Shown one piece after another: positions 31,976 to 44,384 of a DNA stretch of 64,000 bases. The notes beneath the pieces are model-generated. The model did not search any database, was not told the origin of the DNA, and saw only the letters and a list, made by a program, of their open reading frames with translations. Positions within the stretch are counted from its first letter, which is position 1, and every line of letters begins with the position of its first letter. A program made the position numbers and the translations under genes. This DNA comes from Adiantum capillus-veneris. Taxonomy: Eukaryota > Streptophyta > Polypodiopsida > Polypodiales > Pteridaceae. Location of the stretch: contig CM043944.1 of NCBI GenBank assembly GCA_014529385.2, positions 80,758,384-80,822,383 on the forward strand, written 5' to 3'.

Positions 31976-32513
31976 TGCATTGAGCGACCTCTTAGTGAAC
32001 ATGGGGGATCAAGTTGAATAGGAAAAGAAAGCATATCAGAAGCAGATTGATGAGCTGAAAGGCCAACAACAGACTGAAGAGTCACATTTGAGCACAGGGC
32101 CAACAAAAATGGAAGGAATTGACATAGACAATGTGTCAGATCCAGTGGACACACCAATGCAAGAGTACATCCTTGTGGGACCATCCTAAGAGCCCAGGGA
32201 TCTGACACAAGAAGAAGAAGAAAATCTACAAAACGCAATAGAAGCGGCAATAAAAGACACGGACAAAGAAGCAATGGAGTGGGAACAGAGAGTGTTGAAG
32301 TCTATGACCATTCAGAAGCTAGATGCCAATGTCGTTCGACATGAATGGCTACAACCTTCTTTCCCATATCCTCTTCTCAAGTATGAAGCTGCTACAATAA
32401 ATGAGCGGATTAAAGAGGAGCCAATAGTACCACTATATGAAGAAGATATCTCCAAACCAGAAGGAGTTAAGTTATTGTGGACTCTCAGCCAAAATGGAGA
32501 AAGGCATGGCTAA
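31953..32513 (+). pseudogene. Gypsy-A extra ORF 1 (coiled-coil, unknown)
   Basis: Starts right at the RNase H break. One frame holds to 32,513 with stops at about 32,019 (TAG) and 32,187 (TAA). The N-terminal part is Gln/Lys/Glu-rich with a coiled-coil look (KKAYQKQIDELKGQQQTEES), then an acidic middle, then WEQRVLKSMTIQKLDANVVR. No known family was recognised. It occupies the place of integrase or of a 3' accessory ORF in other plant Gypsy elements. Confidence 0.5.
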
Positions 32514-32596
32514 CTAAATACCCCTAGTATTTAGTACATCTGGTAGAGGCGCCTAAAATAACCAGAGATAACCTTAGCTTTTGCCCTCTACCAAGG

Positions 32597-33079
32597 ATGC
32601 GGACCTGGAAAGAACAAGAGCTGCTGAAGAAAAGCCACCCCACGTGGCTCAACTACCTAAAGCTGCAAGGCTTGAAGGCTGGCAAGAGAATGAGTGAGCA
32701 ATACATGGTGCAAACCCTAACAGGCGCCATTAAATTGTTCACAGGCTCTCCTGACCTCTCTTGCATCATGCTCAGGAAAATCAGTAAAACCCTTATGGCA
32801 GTTTTTGAAACCTTTAAACTTGGACAGGAAACAGACAACATATTCTTCTTCCAAGACACATATAGAGGTGCATATGAACTGTCTGCTCAGCCTTCCCATG
32901 AGGTGATATATGCCCTTTATCAGCCAATAATGTTTCTGCCCTCATACCATCTCCAGCTCTTTGAAGAATCCTTCTACACCAGTTTCTTCACTATCGATAC
33001 AGAAATATTCGGCCCTACATTACTGGCCCAGCATGCACGGTATGAGTCTCTTCTGAAGATGCGTGAGAGCCTCCACTGA
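32597..33079 (+). CDS. Gypsy-A extra ORF 2 (160 aa, unknown)
   Basis: Intact 160-codon frame that ends about 50 bases before the polypurine tract. Features: basic start (MRTWKEQELLKKSHPTW), mixed hydrophobic middle (LTGAIKLFTGSPDLSCIML), aromatic-rich second half (FFFQDTYRGAYELS, SFYTSFFTIDTEIFG). No signal peptide, clear membrane span or zinc motif. It could be a 3' accessory ORF as seen in some plant Gypsy lineages, or foreign sequence joined at the RNase H break. In a different frame from extra ORF 1. Confidence 0.5.
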   Translation: MRTWKEQELLKKSHPTWLNYLKLQGLKAGKRMSEQYMVQTLTGAIKLFTGSPDLSCIMLRKISKTLMAVFETFKLGQETDNIFFFQDTYRGAYELSAQPSHEVIYALYQPIMFLPSYHLQLFEESFYTSFFTIDTEIFGPTLLAQHARYESLLKMRESLH

Positions 33080-33117
33080 AGAAGCAACTCTACTGTCATG
33101 TCGGGGACGACATGATC

Positions 33118-33131
33118 TAGGAGGGGGGGAG
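33118..33131 (+). other. Gypsy-A polypurine tract
   Basis: A run of A and G with seven consecutive G, directly before the 3' LTR. Confidence 0.9.
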
Positions 33132-34453
33132 TGTTAGCGGCGACTGGACACACTCAAAGGAGGATGATTGCCCGGCGGGATATTAATTTCCTTTGTAATT
33201 ATTCCTTAATTGAGAAGAAACTGTTATTTCACCTTTGTAAATAGTGGGGCTTGCAGCAACTTCTAGATTGTATCCCATTTTTGACATTTAGACTGAGTAA
33301 ATGGTTAAATTGGAACATTAGGGTTTGAGATTTTAAGGTATTTATAGGTTTGGCACACCATTAGAGATCATATCTGATAGAGGGCCAGGTTTCAGAGCAG
33401 ACTTGTTAGGAGAATTAATGCAAAAACTTGGCATTACAAGGAGGCACTCTTCACCATATTACCCTCAATGTAATGGCCTAGTTGAAAAGGTGAATGGGAT
33501 GGTTTGTAAAATTATCACCAAGCAGGTAAACAATCATCCTGGAGACTGGGATAAGTACCTACTACCAGCTTTGTGGGCCTACATAACCTCATTCCGTACA
33601 TCCTTGGGATTCACACTGTATCATTTGGTATTTGGTAAGGAAGCAATCTTTCCCATTGAAGTGCAACTACAAAGTCTCAGAGTAATGGCAAGCCAACTTC
33701 AACAGCCCAACATGCATTTGAGAGATCATAGCACTTTTGACCTTAATACAAAAAAACCTTTGTCATTTTTATAAGCTTTTGTCTGTGTGAGTTGAGCGTA
33801 CTTTGTGTACGAGAGAGAGTGAGAGTTTTATCTTGACGCTACACACGCACCGATGGTCGGAATTGAGTGCGGAGAAGTGCAGCATGTTGCCCCCTAAGAG
33901 AGCTACACGCCAACACCTACATTGTAGGTGTACGGCCTGGCTTCGCTAGATCTACCCACGAGCTATATCTGGTGATTCGGTGAGCATACGTTGTCTGTTT
34001 TCACATTTCAACATATCCACACGTTCACATTGAGTAGAGCTACACATTAGGCACTTTAGTTTTCGAAAACGATGACCTGCAAATTTTGACCAGACATCCT
34101 ACATGATTTTGCACCGGGTGTTTAGGGTTGGGGTTTTGGTTCATGGACGTTAGGGAGAGCGAGCTATTGGTGTTAATACGGTTTCCTTCAAGTTTCGTAG
34201 CATTTTGAGAACGTTTGATGGGTATTTGGCTCTTGACAGCGTTGTAGGAAATCTCCTCTTGTGTACTCTAAAAGGCTGTAGCTTAGACATTGGGTAGAGA
34301 CCTCTGTAGGAAGTAGTCAATAGTCGGTCGAGCATAGGTTGACACCCTATGTTTGCTTCCATGCGCTTGCGGATTGAGCTTCATCCTTAGCTGACAAATC
34401 TTGTTAGGTGAGTTCTCGCTGTGCTGACGTCCGTTGCGGCGTATCCGCCAACA
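33132..34453 (+). repeat. Gypsy-A 3' LTR (1,322 bp, with insert)
   Basis: TGTTAGCGG...CGCCAACA. Its first ~45 and last ~330 bases match the 5' LTR. Between them are LTR sequence absent from the 5' copy and an integrase fragment of another element at 33,346-33,728. Without that fragment the LTR would be about 940 bp. Confidence 0.9.
33346..33728 (+). pseudogene. Gypsy integrase fragment inside the 3' LTR
   Basis: 383 bases closely matching minus-strand Gypsy-C integrase (about 62,310 down to 61,920). They encode FGTPLEIISDRGPGFRADLL, then ELMQKLGITRRHSSPYYPQC and NGLVEKVNG (catalytic Glu), then WDKYLLPALWAY and MHLRDH. The match starts at AGGTTTGGCACACC and ends at GAGAGATCA. On both sides the sequence switches abruptly to non-coding LTR. 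It covers the second Asp and the Glu of the DDE triad, but not the HHCC finger or first Asp. Confidence 0.9.
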
Positions 34454-34458
34454 ATAAT

Positions 34459-35300
34459 ATAAGGGACTTACAGGTTGAAGACCGCCCTCTTCTTGAATAG
34501 ATACCATTGCAGCTCTAGAGAGTTCATTCTTTGCATACTTTTGAGGGCATGTGTGATAAGAATGACCTTGTTCACCACATTTGAAACATCTATTATGATT
34601 ACAATAATGCTCTATATCTTCAGGGGATGATTGATTCTTAACTTGGTAGCCACAATTTGTCTTTAGGATTCCCAGTTGTTTTGGTAGGAACATTTTGATT
34701 TGAATTTTGTCCTTTCTCCTGTGGGCTTTTCTCTCCCATTCTTTGGCTTTGAATCCTTCTCATCTAAATCTTGGAGTTTGATGTTTGAGTCTACCATTGT
34801 GTAGCGGGTAACCTTTGAGATGGTCTAGGGTCTTTGTGTATTGATATAATTTCTCTAACATTCAGGAAGCCCATCATAGGAATGTTGCTTTTTGTTCAAG
34901 AAGTTCATGCACTTGTATATCATAGCTTTGAGATGTAGATCCCAAAACTTCTCCACAATTTTTTGCATGTTCTCTCCATCATCAAGATTTAGGATTTTCC
35001 ATGCTAGAACACTTGGTTGGAAGCCCCACTAGCTTCATGATACTAAACTCGACATGTTTTCTGAGTATTTGTAGCAATTTGTTAGAGTTTGGATGACTCC
35101 AAAAAATTCTCATCCCCAAAGACCGCATCAAATTGCTTCATGAAGCTTAAAACTTTGTCCACATTGCCAAAAGTTCCATCGAAGGAGGGGAAGTCTATGA
35201 TTTTACCTCCTTCCTTGAGCTTTCTTAGGCGAGATGGACTCTTCTAAGAAGCATGTAGACATTGATCGCCTCTGCTCTTGTATGCTTTGGAAGAATTGTT
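34459..35300 (-). pseudogene. Gypsy-B gag
   Basis: Minus-strand pieces read GGKIIDFPSFDGTFGNVDKV, then LSFMKQFDAVFGDENFLESS (about 35,100-35,215), the Gag core start. They end with a CCHC knuckle CFKCGEQGHSYHTC (about 34,570-34,600), then KYAKNELSRAAMVSIQEEGG. The middle is broken by frameshifts. An upstream open piece at 35,665-35,940 may be the Gag N-terminus. Joined to the protease at 23,162 before Gypsy-A inserted. Confidence 0.8.
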
Positions 35301-36283
35301 GTCTAAGTAGGAGAAACTCTTAGATATAGATGAGCTTAACGATGATGGAGAGATGGATGGTTTCTTCTTTCTTTATTTCTTATCAGCCTTCAGCTTCTCA
35401 CTCTTCCCAAAATGACAAGATAAATGAGAGCTTAAAGATCTTGTGCCCCCAAAGGGAGGTGATGTTGAGGGAATTCTTCAATTTCTCCTAGGATGTACAT
35501 CTACATCAGATGACATAGGACTATCTTCTTCATTCACAGGAGATTTCTCTCTTGTGTCTTTGTATGTTTTCTTTCCCTTTACCCCACGTTGATGGCTTCT
35601 TCATGTTTTTGTAGCAGATGAGTGCTTCTTTTTCTTGATAGAATTTCCTCTTTTTGGAGTCTCTTTACAAGACTTCATAGGAGAATCCTCTTTGGGAGCA
35701 CGGACAATGTGATTCCTTGTCTGCATCTATGTTTAGACTACAGCCTACAAAGTAAGATTCATATAGATTGTGAGCAAGAAATTCAACTACCCAAATTTCA
35801 CCAACAGTTGCACCATCATTGTGAAAATCCAAACTGGTGAAGTTAATCACTCTCTCCTCTTCTTGACTATGTTCAAACATAGTGATGGTGCTTTGTGAAT
35901 CAAAAGTTCCTTGTGAAATATAACTATTTTGTGTTAACAATCACAACTATTTCCGTTTGTGAATCAAGGGAAAGCTCTTTGGATATTACACGCACTTGGT
36001 TTAAATTCTTTTAATTAATCAAGGTAGAGGGCATGGTCATAACATTGCCCGTCTTGAAGGTAGCAAAAGCCGTTTGAGGTTCCCGTACGCTCTATAGTGA
36101 TTAAACCAAAGGTAACCCTCATAAAGATCCACTATTAATATGATAGCTACCAGGGAGTTTAAGTTGCAACATACACGGCTAAAAGATCCTAATACTCACT
36201 TGCATGTTAATTAAAAGGTTCAACCCTTCATACTCAATCCTAGAACTGCTCTTTCTTGAAAAAGAAAGAGATAACCTAGATAT

Positions 36284-36295
36284 GCTCTGATACCA
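36284..36295 (-). other. Gypsy-B primer binding site
   Basis: TGGTATCAGAGC on the minus strand, in the right place upstream of Gypsy-B gag. A Met-tRNA primer also occurs in many plant Gypsy elements. Confidence 0.85.
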
Positions 36296-36297
36296 AA

Positions 36298-37450
36298 TGA
36301 AAGAGAATTGGAATTAAGGTACAATAGAAGTTATAGATTAACTAGAGTAATAACCTGGATGGGGTAACATTGAGCATATTCTAGCATGAAAATTGTAGAG
36401 CATGAATTAGCTTAGATTCAATGACATAGCACACACACGTATCGAAACTCCAAGAAAGAGAGAGAGAAGAATTTGACACCAATTGAGAACCGACCCCCCC
36501 TCCAAAAGCACTTTTTATCAATAAATTCTTGTTTTTTTAGAAGAGCTTGTACAACTAACTAATTGCACTTTTAACTGCACAAATAGAAGAAATGAAAGCT
36601 CTAAATTTTGGTAGAGTTTGTGATTGCAATTTTTACTTAAAACACCTCATTGAACTCAATCCCAAGGCCCTAAAAACCTTGTGGGTGATAGGATCTATGG
36701 AGATTAAGCAAGAATTTTGTTGAAAAGAAGATATGTAAGCATTAAGAATTGGTAACTTGCATAGTTAATTATGTATAAACTTGAGTATCCATAGCTATAG
36801 AGACTTGTGTGGGAGAGAGAGAGAAGGTGATGAGCCTTAAGAAGAGCTTCTTTGGCTGAGTATTGCATGGAGCTTCATGAGACAAGAAGAAAAAAGTTCC
36901 TGATCTCTCCAGTATAGCTCTATAGAAAAACGAAGAAAACTCCCTATTGTAGTCCTCAAATGAAGAAACCCTATACTACAAAGTTGTTTATGTCATCATT
37001 CAATAATCCTTTCAAGCCCTTTTCACAGAAACTCTTTCCATAAATACTCACAGGCTAGGTCTTGAAAAAATATTTTTCTATTTGTAGAGACACTTCTCTC
37101 ACCTTCTCTTTTGCATGGGAGGCTTGTGGAACGCATCCCTTATCTCCACATAGCTTTAGGTTGGCAAGTATGGATAATAACACCTTTTTTATTATCCTTC
37201 TCACTTTTGAAGGCTCTTGAGATTTGTTTTGGACTCTTTTTGACTCGCTAATATCCCATATTTGCCCCGTAAGATCCCGATTGAGTCCTTATTGAATTTT
37301 ACTGGCACTTGTGAAGAATGCATTCAAATTTTGGAACTCTCTAGTTCACAAACACATTCCTCTGTCCATTGTACATAATTGACCCTTCTAGTATTTTTAT
37401 TTTCTCTCCCTAGAACGGCCAATTCTAGCGAGAGAAAATTCATTTAAGTA
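36298..37450 (-). repeat. probable Gypsy-B 5' LTR (outer end uncertain)
   Basis: Non-coding sequence directly outside the primer site. It begins TGAAAGAG on the plus strand, giving TCTTTCA as the LTR end on the minus strand. No second LTR copy exists in the window, so the 37,450 limit is only a guess from base composition. Confidence 0.4.
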
Positions 37451-37991
<541 letters not shown>

Positions 37992-38072
37992 ACCTTCTAT
38001 GAGCTAGCATGCCACTGATATGCTAGCATGCCTTCTATGAGCCAGCATGCCTTTTATGATCTAGCATGCCAT

Positions 38073-39004
38073 CGACACACCCTGTCTAGAGATTGATAAG
38101 AGGTATGATTCTACTATATGAAAAAGTATTTCTATTCATGCTTGTTTTCAAGTATTGGATGGATAGAGAAAAGAGCACGTAAAAATAAAAAAATCAAGAT
38201 ATAATAATGAATGTAAGGACTAGACCCATGACCCACTTTACATTATGGCTGAGTATAGAACCCATTTGAGGTGACAAATGTCATTTGTGCTGATGTATAA
38301 TGATGATCATCATGACAAGTGCCCAAAATATCAAGTGCTCAAGACCTCAATTTCGACTTTATTGATAGTTTCGAGACACATGGGATACCACTCAAATATG
38401 TGCAGATAAATACTGTAGGTGCAAGAGGGCCATCGTTGTCAGAGTGTGCATCTCTCTTAATGGAGTCTAGCTAGGCATCCAGCCTCTGCCTATGGATGGA
38501 GGATAGCTTAGGACTAAAAATTGAGAGATTAGGGTGTAGATAGTTATAATCATGTGCTAATAATAAAACATAATGATGATTAGAGACTAATTTGAAAGAA
38601 ATAAAAGAGATTTAAAATATGGTTTAAGGACAATAGCAGTAGGAAATAGACAATTGACACAAAAGTTAGGCATGCAACCAGTAGAAGCTTCCAATTGGTG
38701 ATCTTTGATAGCCCAAAGTTACAATTCAAAAATCTTGCACAATTGGTAGACGCAACCCCTTTGGAAGCAGTGCATTTGGCAAGCACAAATCCAAGATGGA
38801 GGAACATGGTGAAACACCCTCGGCTAACAAACCCCCCCAATGCTTGATGAAGAACACCGCCACAAACAAAGGCAATCAACTTTGCGGATGCAAAATTCCT
38901 TTAGTCCAAGAGCAAGAGCAAGTGAAAACTCTAGAAATATCCCTTCACTTCCTTCTCTTCCTCGCCAAAAGCTTGCCACTTCTTCTTTCCCTAGAACACG
39001 ATAT
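38073..39004. other. non-genic stretch
   Basis: No supported gene. Short open frames near 38,800-39,000 run into the (CA)n tract and are not called. Confidence 0.4.
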
Positions 39005-39132
<128 letters not shown>

Positions 39133-39247
39133 GATGGCTCTGCTTGCACTTTGCTCGCTGAAGAATGTCTATAAACTATTAAAAACACTCTTCTTACCTT
39201 GTTTTGCATGCTATCTAACAATAGCCAAAAGTGTTTTCTATGTTTGG

Positions 39248-39645
39248 CATCTTTTTCTTGTCCTCACCCAGTACTTGACTCACCAACCAGCTTAAGATTT
39301 TTTAAACACATGAAAACCTCCCTTGTCTTGCAAGTCCTCTTGTGACGAACACCCCTTCTCCCATGTATGACACCCCTAGGATCTAGCAAGCTCTCTACTG
39401 GGGCTCATCTCCTTCCAAGCACAAGGGGCAAGCCTTATTTTCCCCCACATCTTTTTCTTGTCTTCACCCAGTACTCGAGTCACCAACCAGCTCAAGATTT
39501 TTTAAACACATGACAAACTCCATTGTCTTTCAAGGCCACTTGTGGTGGGCATACTTTCTCCCACGTATGAAACCCCCAGGCTCTAGCAAGCTCTCTAGTG
39601 GGGCTTATCTCCTTCCAAGCATAAGGGGCAGGTCTTATTTTCTTG
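39248..39645. repeat. 200-bp tandem duplication
   Basis: CATCTTTTTCTTGTC starts at 39,248 and 39,448. The two units match closely throughout (CACCCAGTACT, CACCAACCAGCT, TCTAGCAAGCTCTCTA, ATCTCCTTCCAAGCA). Confidence 0.93.
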
Positions 39646-40504
39646 CCACACGGGAATAGCCCTCAACTAGAATCATCACATAAGAGCTGTCTCCACTAAT
39701 GATAGAACATGGCATGGCACAACACCATCGTACATTCATCTTATGCAAGAGTGCACTGCTCGTAACAACTGTGCACATGCCGCCATAGCCCACGAGGAGA
39801 GAAGCTCAGTCTCTTGCTCTCCCACTTTGATACTAATGATTCTTACTCAATACAATACATATATCATGTTTCTTCATTTTCTTTTTTGCATGTAGAATAT
39901 TATTGTACCAAGTGGTAGCTTGCAAGCAACCCCCCTCTTGAGTTCCAAACCTCAAAAGTTTCCAAAGATTTTTTTAAAACCATAAATGGGTAATCTGGAG
40001 CCCAAATGGGATGTTGTAAATCCCAATTGGCTCTCAAGATCAATGAACCTATTCAAAACACTAGTTTAAATTGGCAAACATTCCTTTCTTACAAACAACG
40101 TCTTACACAACAACCTCCAAGTTTAATATACTTGTTTAATAAATTCTCACTCATTTTACTTTCTTGTGAGTTACTCTCTCTATAGATATACCTTGGGGCC
40201 ACACCCAAGCAATTTTGCAACAAGGAAGAATACCTCACGACATTTTTAAATGGCAAACCTATTTTTCTTTATTTGCATTGTCTTATGCGATGACATCTCA
40301 AAAATATTCATGGCTTATACTTTCACCAAAAGGAACTTCTATTGAGATGATTTATCATTAAGCTATACAAATACTCACATTAGTTGAGGTGATTTGGGAT
40401 GATCAACAACAATTTGTACGTACTTTCCTATTCTAACATGTATAGTGAAATTGATAGTAAATGCTTCTTTTTTTAAATTGCTAGTCTAGTCCATTGGCCA
40501 CATG
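39646..40504. other. non-genic stretch
   Basis: AT-rich sequence with no recognised gene or element. Confidence 0.4.
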
Positions 40505-40800
40505 CACATAGATTTGCCAGTTTAGGTAGCGTGTATATGCTCATCCTAGTGTAGATTTTCCGATTTATGTAGCAAAATCAATCGTGCAAATTTTCTATCT
40601 AGGCAGTACGAGCACAGATTCACCGATTTAGGGAGCACATCAATAAACAATAGATTCACTACTTTAAATATTATTAGTACAGGTTCACCGCTTAGGAAGC
40701 ATAAGTGAAAATTCAATGATTTAGGCAACACAAGTGCAAATTTGTTGATTTAGATAGCATGATTGATTGGTGTTGATTTTCCAATTCAAGAAACACTAAC
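40505..40800. repeat. degenerate ~30-bp minisatellite
   Basis: Eight or nine diverged units that share a form close to AGATTCACCGATTTAGGTAG followed by CA. Examples: TTCACCGATTTAGGGAGCAC, TTCACCGCTTAGGAAGCATA, TTCAATGATTTAGGCAACAC. Confidence 0.75.
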
Positions 40801-41816
40801 GACATAATCATGCGCCAATGGCTGGCTACCATTGTCTCTATATGATGTTGTTAAGGCAAGTATCAAATGAAGGTGATTTGGATTTGGAATTAGAGCTGGA
40901 TTTGGATTATGCTTATTATGATTGGTTGGCAACATTGTGTATGAAATTGGACTTGAAAATTATGATAATTGATTATTGAATGATGAGTGTGACCAATGAT
41001 ATCTTGATACATCAAGATATGACATGCACCACCTATTCTTATGTTATGGGACACAAGAATATGTTGTATGTGGATAAAGACATGGATAAGCACATGTTTA
41101 TTTAAGTTTATTACTTTTTATCTATTCCATAATATTTGTGACACATAATTTTAATCATTATATTTGAAGCATGATTTTCAGATTTTTAACTTGGCAATTG
41201 AGTACAATTGCTTCTAACGGAGAGGTTTGGCCATATGGACATTTCTTAAATTGTTTTTTAAGATGAAAGCCTTCCACAAGGTAGTGCTTGAAAAGATCTT
41301 CCAAGCCACGCTCTCAAAACATTGGCTAAGATTTGACCATGTGATCAAATTGTAAGCTCTTGTTAAAAGTGGGAATTGGAAAATTTCCAAATTCACTAAC
41401 ATGATGTTAGGTATGTGAATCTATTGGTTTTATTGCTCATAGCATGTTGTTTTATGTATTTTGGAGGCTCCCTGCACTCTTGGCTATAGCAGACTGGCAT
41501 GGTGAGAGAGAGGAGAGGGGTGAATAGAGAAGAAGAACACAAAAACTGCTTGCAATCTCCCTCTCTGCAAGAGTAAGCATTTTCCTCTTGAATGTACTTA
41601 TTTATAAATTTCTTGAATGCTCATAATGGATACAGACTGTCTACCCGGACATAAAGTGAACATAGCTCATAAAATGGGCTCTTTAATAATACAATCTCAA
41701 TAAACTTGATATCCTTTTGTCTTTTCCATTGACAACATGCTTTTTCCACTTGTTAGTTACAATAAATTACTATTTATTAGTTTTGATAATAATCACTACT
41801 GGAGCCAACATACATC
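40801..41816. other. non-genic stretch
   Basis: No recognised coding or RNA feature. Confidence 0.4.
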
Positions 41817-42068
41817 TCACAAGTATCTTGTAATGACCTGCATAGCTCCATGATGCATCAAGCTAGTGTCAATCACTGCACGTCTAACAATTTGAATTGC
41901 AAAAGCTCCTATTACAGCTACTATGTCGGGTCTTGACACTAAGAAGTCGTACATGAGACTCCCAAAAGCTGATAATAATTGCATAATCTCAGCTAACTTA
42001 GCCTCCTCAATGCTATCTACATCATATACATCATCACCATCATGACTAGTCATGTATGAATGTGTCAA
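41817..42068 (-). pseudogene. Copia RT remnant
   Basis: 83 open codons on the minus strand with SAFGSLMYDFLVSRPDIVAV, then HHGAMQVITRYL. Copia polyproteins have YASAVGSLMY, then TRPDI, then HW.AV..ILRYL at this spacing, just after the RT thumb. The rest of an element is not visible. Confidence 0.55.
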
Positions 42069-44384
42069 CTCTTACATCGAGATAGTCCTCACCTCAGGAC
42101 TTCATCCATAGAGACTGGATCCACATGTCCCTGCATAACCATGTCACCCTCTAGCATGAGCATATCAAAGAGCTTCATATCAATCACCCCCCATCAAACA
42201 TGATGACCCAATCTTTTGTGAGTCGCTAGAGTACTACCGCTGTGTCCTTGTATCCATAGACATGTCCTACAAATCATCCTAGAGCTCATGCATGAAAGGA
42301 ACATGTATCGTCTCTTGCCCTCAACATGTCAACAGATATTTCAAAAGCACAACCATATCCCCAAAAATCCACATTGGCTTCCACAATCAAAATCATAATA
42401 AAAAATCCGCAAGGGATATAAACCCTTGACCATAAATCATATTCCATACTAAACCCAGACTTAGAATTTGACATATCCAGTGCAATCAAATTGAATCGAC
42501 ACACAAGGCCCTTAAGAAATGAGCCTTTTATGCATAAAAGAAGTCTAACCAACAATCAAACACGACCTTAAAATCTAATTTTGACAATGTCTAACCATGC
42601 ACAAGTGATGCACTATGACCGCACCTCACCTCACCCTTCTAGCACATAGAGCTAGTTTTGACCTTAAAGGGCGGAATGCAATATACACATGTACATGAGG
42701 TTTCCACATCCAACCATGAATTTTCATACATCACATGATATCATCCCATCAACATAACTATGATGCCATATACCATAACATCACTCATATGCAAAAAACA
42801 ACTTTTTTCCATGTTCGGGTACATGCATAACATGCAAATGTACATATTTGACCTCAAAACAATGCATTAAGCTCAATGCCATAATATAGATTAACACCTT
42901 ATCACATCACTTTTCCCATATGAGACTCATGCAACAAACGGCACCAAAAAAAGAAAGCCGCCTTATTTATATTTACCCGTACGATCCGGGTTGACTAACC
43001 ATATAATGCCATGTAAGTATAAGGTCATCAAAAACTTGAAATCAATTCACCAAAATAAACCATAAAATATATGTGAACCACTCATCCAACTCACGATGTC
43101 ATATGGTACTTCCCCTTGGTAGCACCCCTATACGCATAGGTACCCCAATACATGGAACTATTAATAACTTACACTCACAAAGTGATCTCACAGACCTAAT
43201 AAATTTATCAAAAAGTTTAATCAAGATTTTTATTTGGCTAAGTGGGTTTGCCCATCCGATGAGTCTACATGGTGAGCCTCAAAAGAGCCTAGGGTCTAAA
43301 ATTTTGATTATACAAACAACAAGCTATATTTTGACCATAACTCTTTGCTCCTGTGGAATTTTCACATGACACCCAAGGGAAAATGTTCAAAATGATGTGT
43401 TTAGTCTCTGGATTAAAGGGTTTGACCTGATTCATAGCAGTTTGAAAGATATGACCAAAATAGTGTTCCTATTACCTACATGACGTAAAACAAGAAGCGC
43501 TTTTTGTGTACATACATGACCAAAACACACCGTGTGCATAAACCAACATGCTTAACATGATGAAAAAAACATGGAGCATCCTCATAGACACTCAACAAGT
43601 CCATATATGCTGTCATATACAAATAAGCAACCACCAAGAAGGTAGTTAATCAAAAAAATGGACTAGAGAGAGAAAGAGATGACATCTATGGAGTTTAGAG
43701 CTTCTTACCGTGCTTTAGGATTCATTAATGACTATTGAAAGGCTTCTTGCTTTGCCCCGTACGTGAACAATGATGAGAGCTACATAGAGATTTACACCAC
43801 AAAGTCATTGAGGAAGAATTCGTACATTGTGAAAAGAGAAGAGAAAACAATAAGAAAGTAGAGAGAATTTTTTTTTCTTCTTCTTCTTCCCATGAATGAG
43901 AGAGGAGATCTTATGGATATGGTGATGGAGACCTTGCACCACTTTGTATAATAAGTACGTGTTATCGTGTGGTAGTAGTTGCAACTATTGACACCCAAAA
44001 CTGAGCACTAGAGACTTCTTTTATAGGCTAGAGTGAGTCCCAAGCTACAGATGATGCCCCCTCTGGACTTGAATAGCTCTTGATTTTGGGATTCTTTTCT
44101 AAAGACATGGTTACTTACCATTCAATTTTTACATTAAAAATTGATAAATATTTGACTGTATTCGGACAGCTAATGTGACCTTGACCAGACTATCGTGTAC
44201 CATGATGTCTCGGTATAATTATTACTTTGCCATACCACCCGAGCGGATTTACGGTGCCAATTTTTTAAAAAATAACTCTTGTAAGAATCCTATTTAATTG
44301 GTTTCTTCAACGGATGGTCATTTTTATACCCAACGATGACTAAAAATAATATTTTAATATTTAGATCACCCTAAAAAGCACATT
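42069..44384. other. non-genic stretch
   Basis: Long AT-rich sequence without a supported gene. Short open frames at 42,286-42,555 (-) and 43,073-43,369 (+) have no recognisable motif. Confidence 0.4.

Larger units (their letters stand above)
23168..34453 (+). mobile_element. Gypsy-A LTR retrotransposon (decayed, chimeric)
   Basis: Ty3/gypsy element on the plus strand: LTR, primer site TGGCGCCGCTGTCGGGGAC, about 1.8-kb leader, gag, protease, a charged linker, RT, partial RNase H, two ORFs of unknown function, polypurine tract, LTR. Perfect ATAAT target duplication inside Gypsy-B. Shared LTR parts differ at roughly 8% by eye, so the insertion is old. Integrase is absent from its normal place. 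A piece of another family's integrase sits in the 3' LTR. Confidence 0.93.
34459..36295 (-). mobile_element. Gypsy-B, 5' part (host of Gypsy-A)
   Basis: Minus-strand Gypsy element: primer site at 36,284-36,295, leader, gag, then protease on the other side of Gypsy-A (22,891-23,162). The left end with RT and integrase is missing. Confidence 0.8.

Noticed and set aside
32274-33079. Envelope-like gene in Gypsy-A
   Set aside because: Position would fit, but neither ORF shows a signal peptide or transmembrane segment.
40505-40800. CRISPR-like array
   Set aside because: Units are contiguous and diverged, without regular unique spacers, and the DNA is clearly plant nuclear.
41890-42060. Full Copia element around the RT remnant
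   Set aside because: No LTRs, primer site or other domains could be found nearby.
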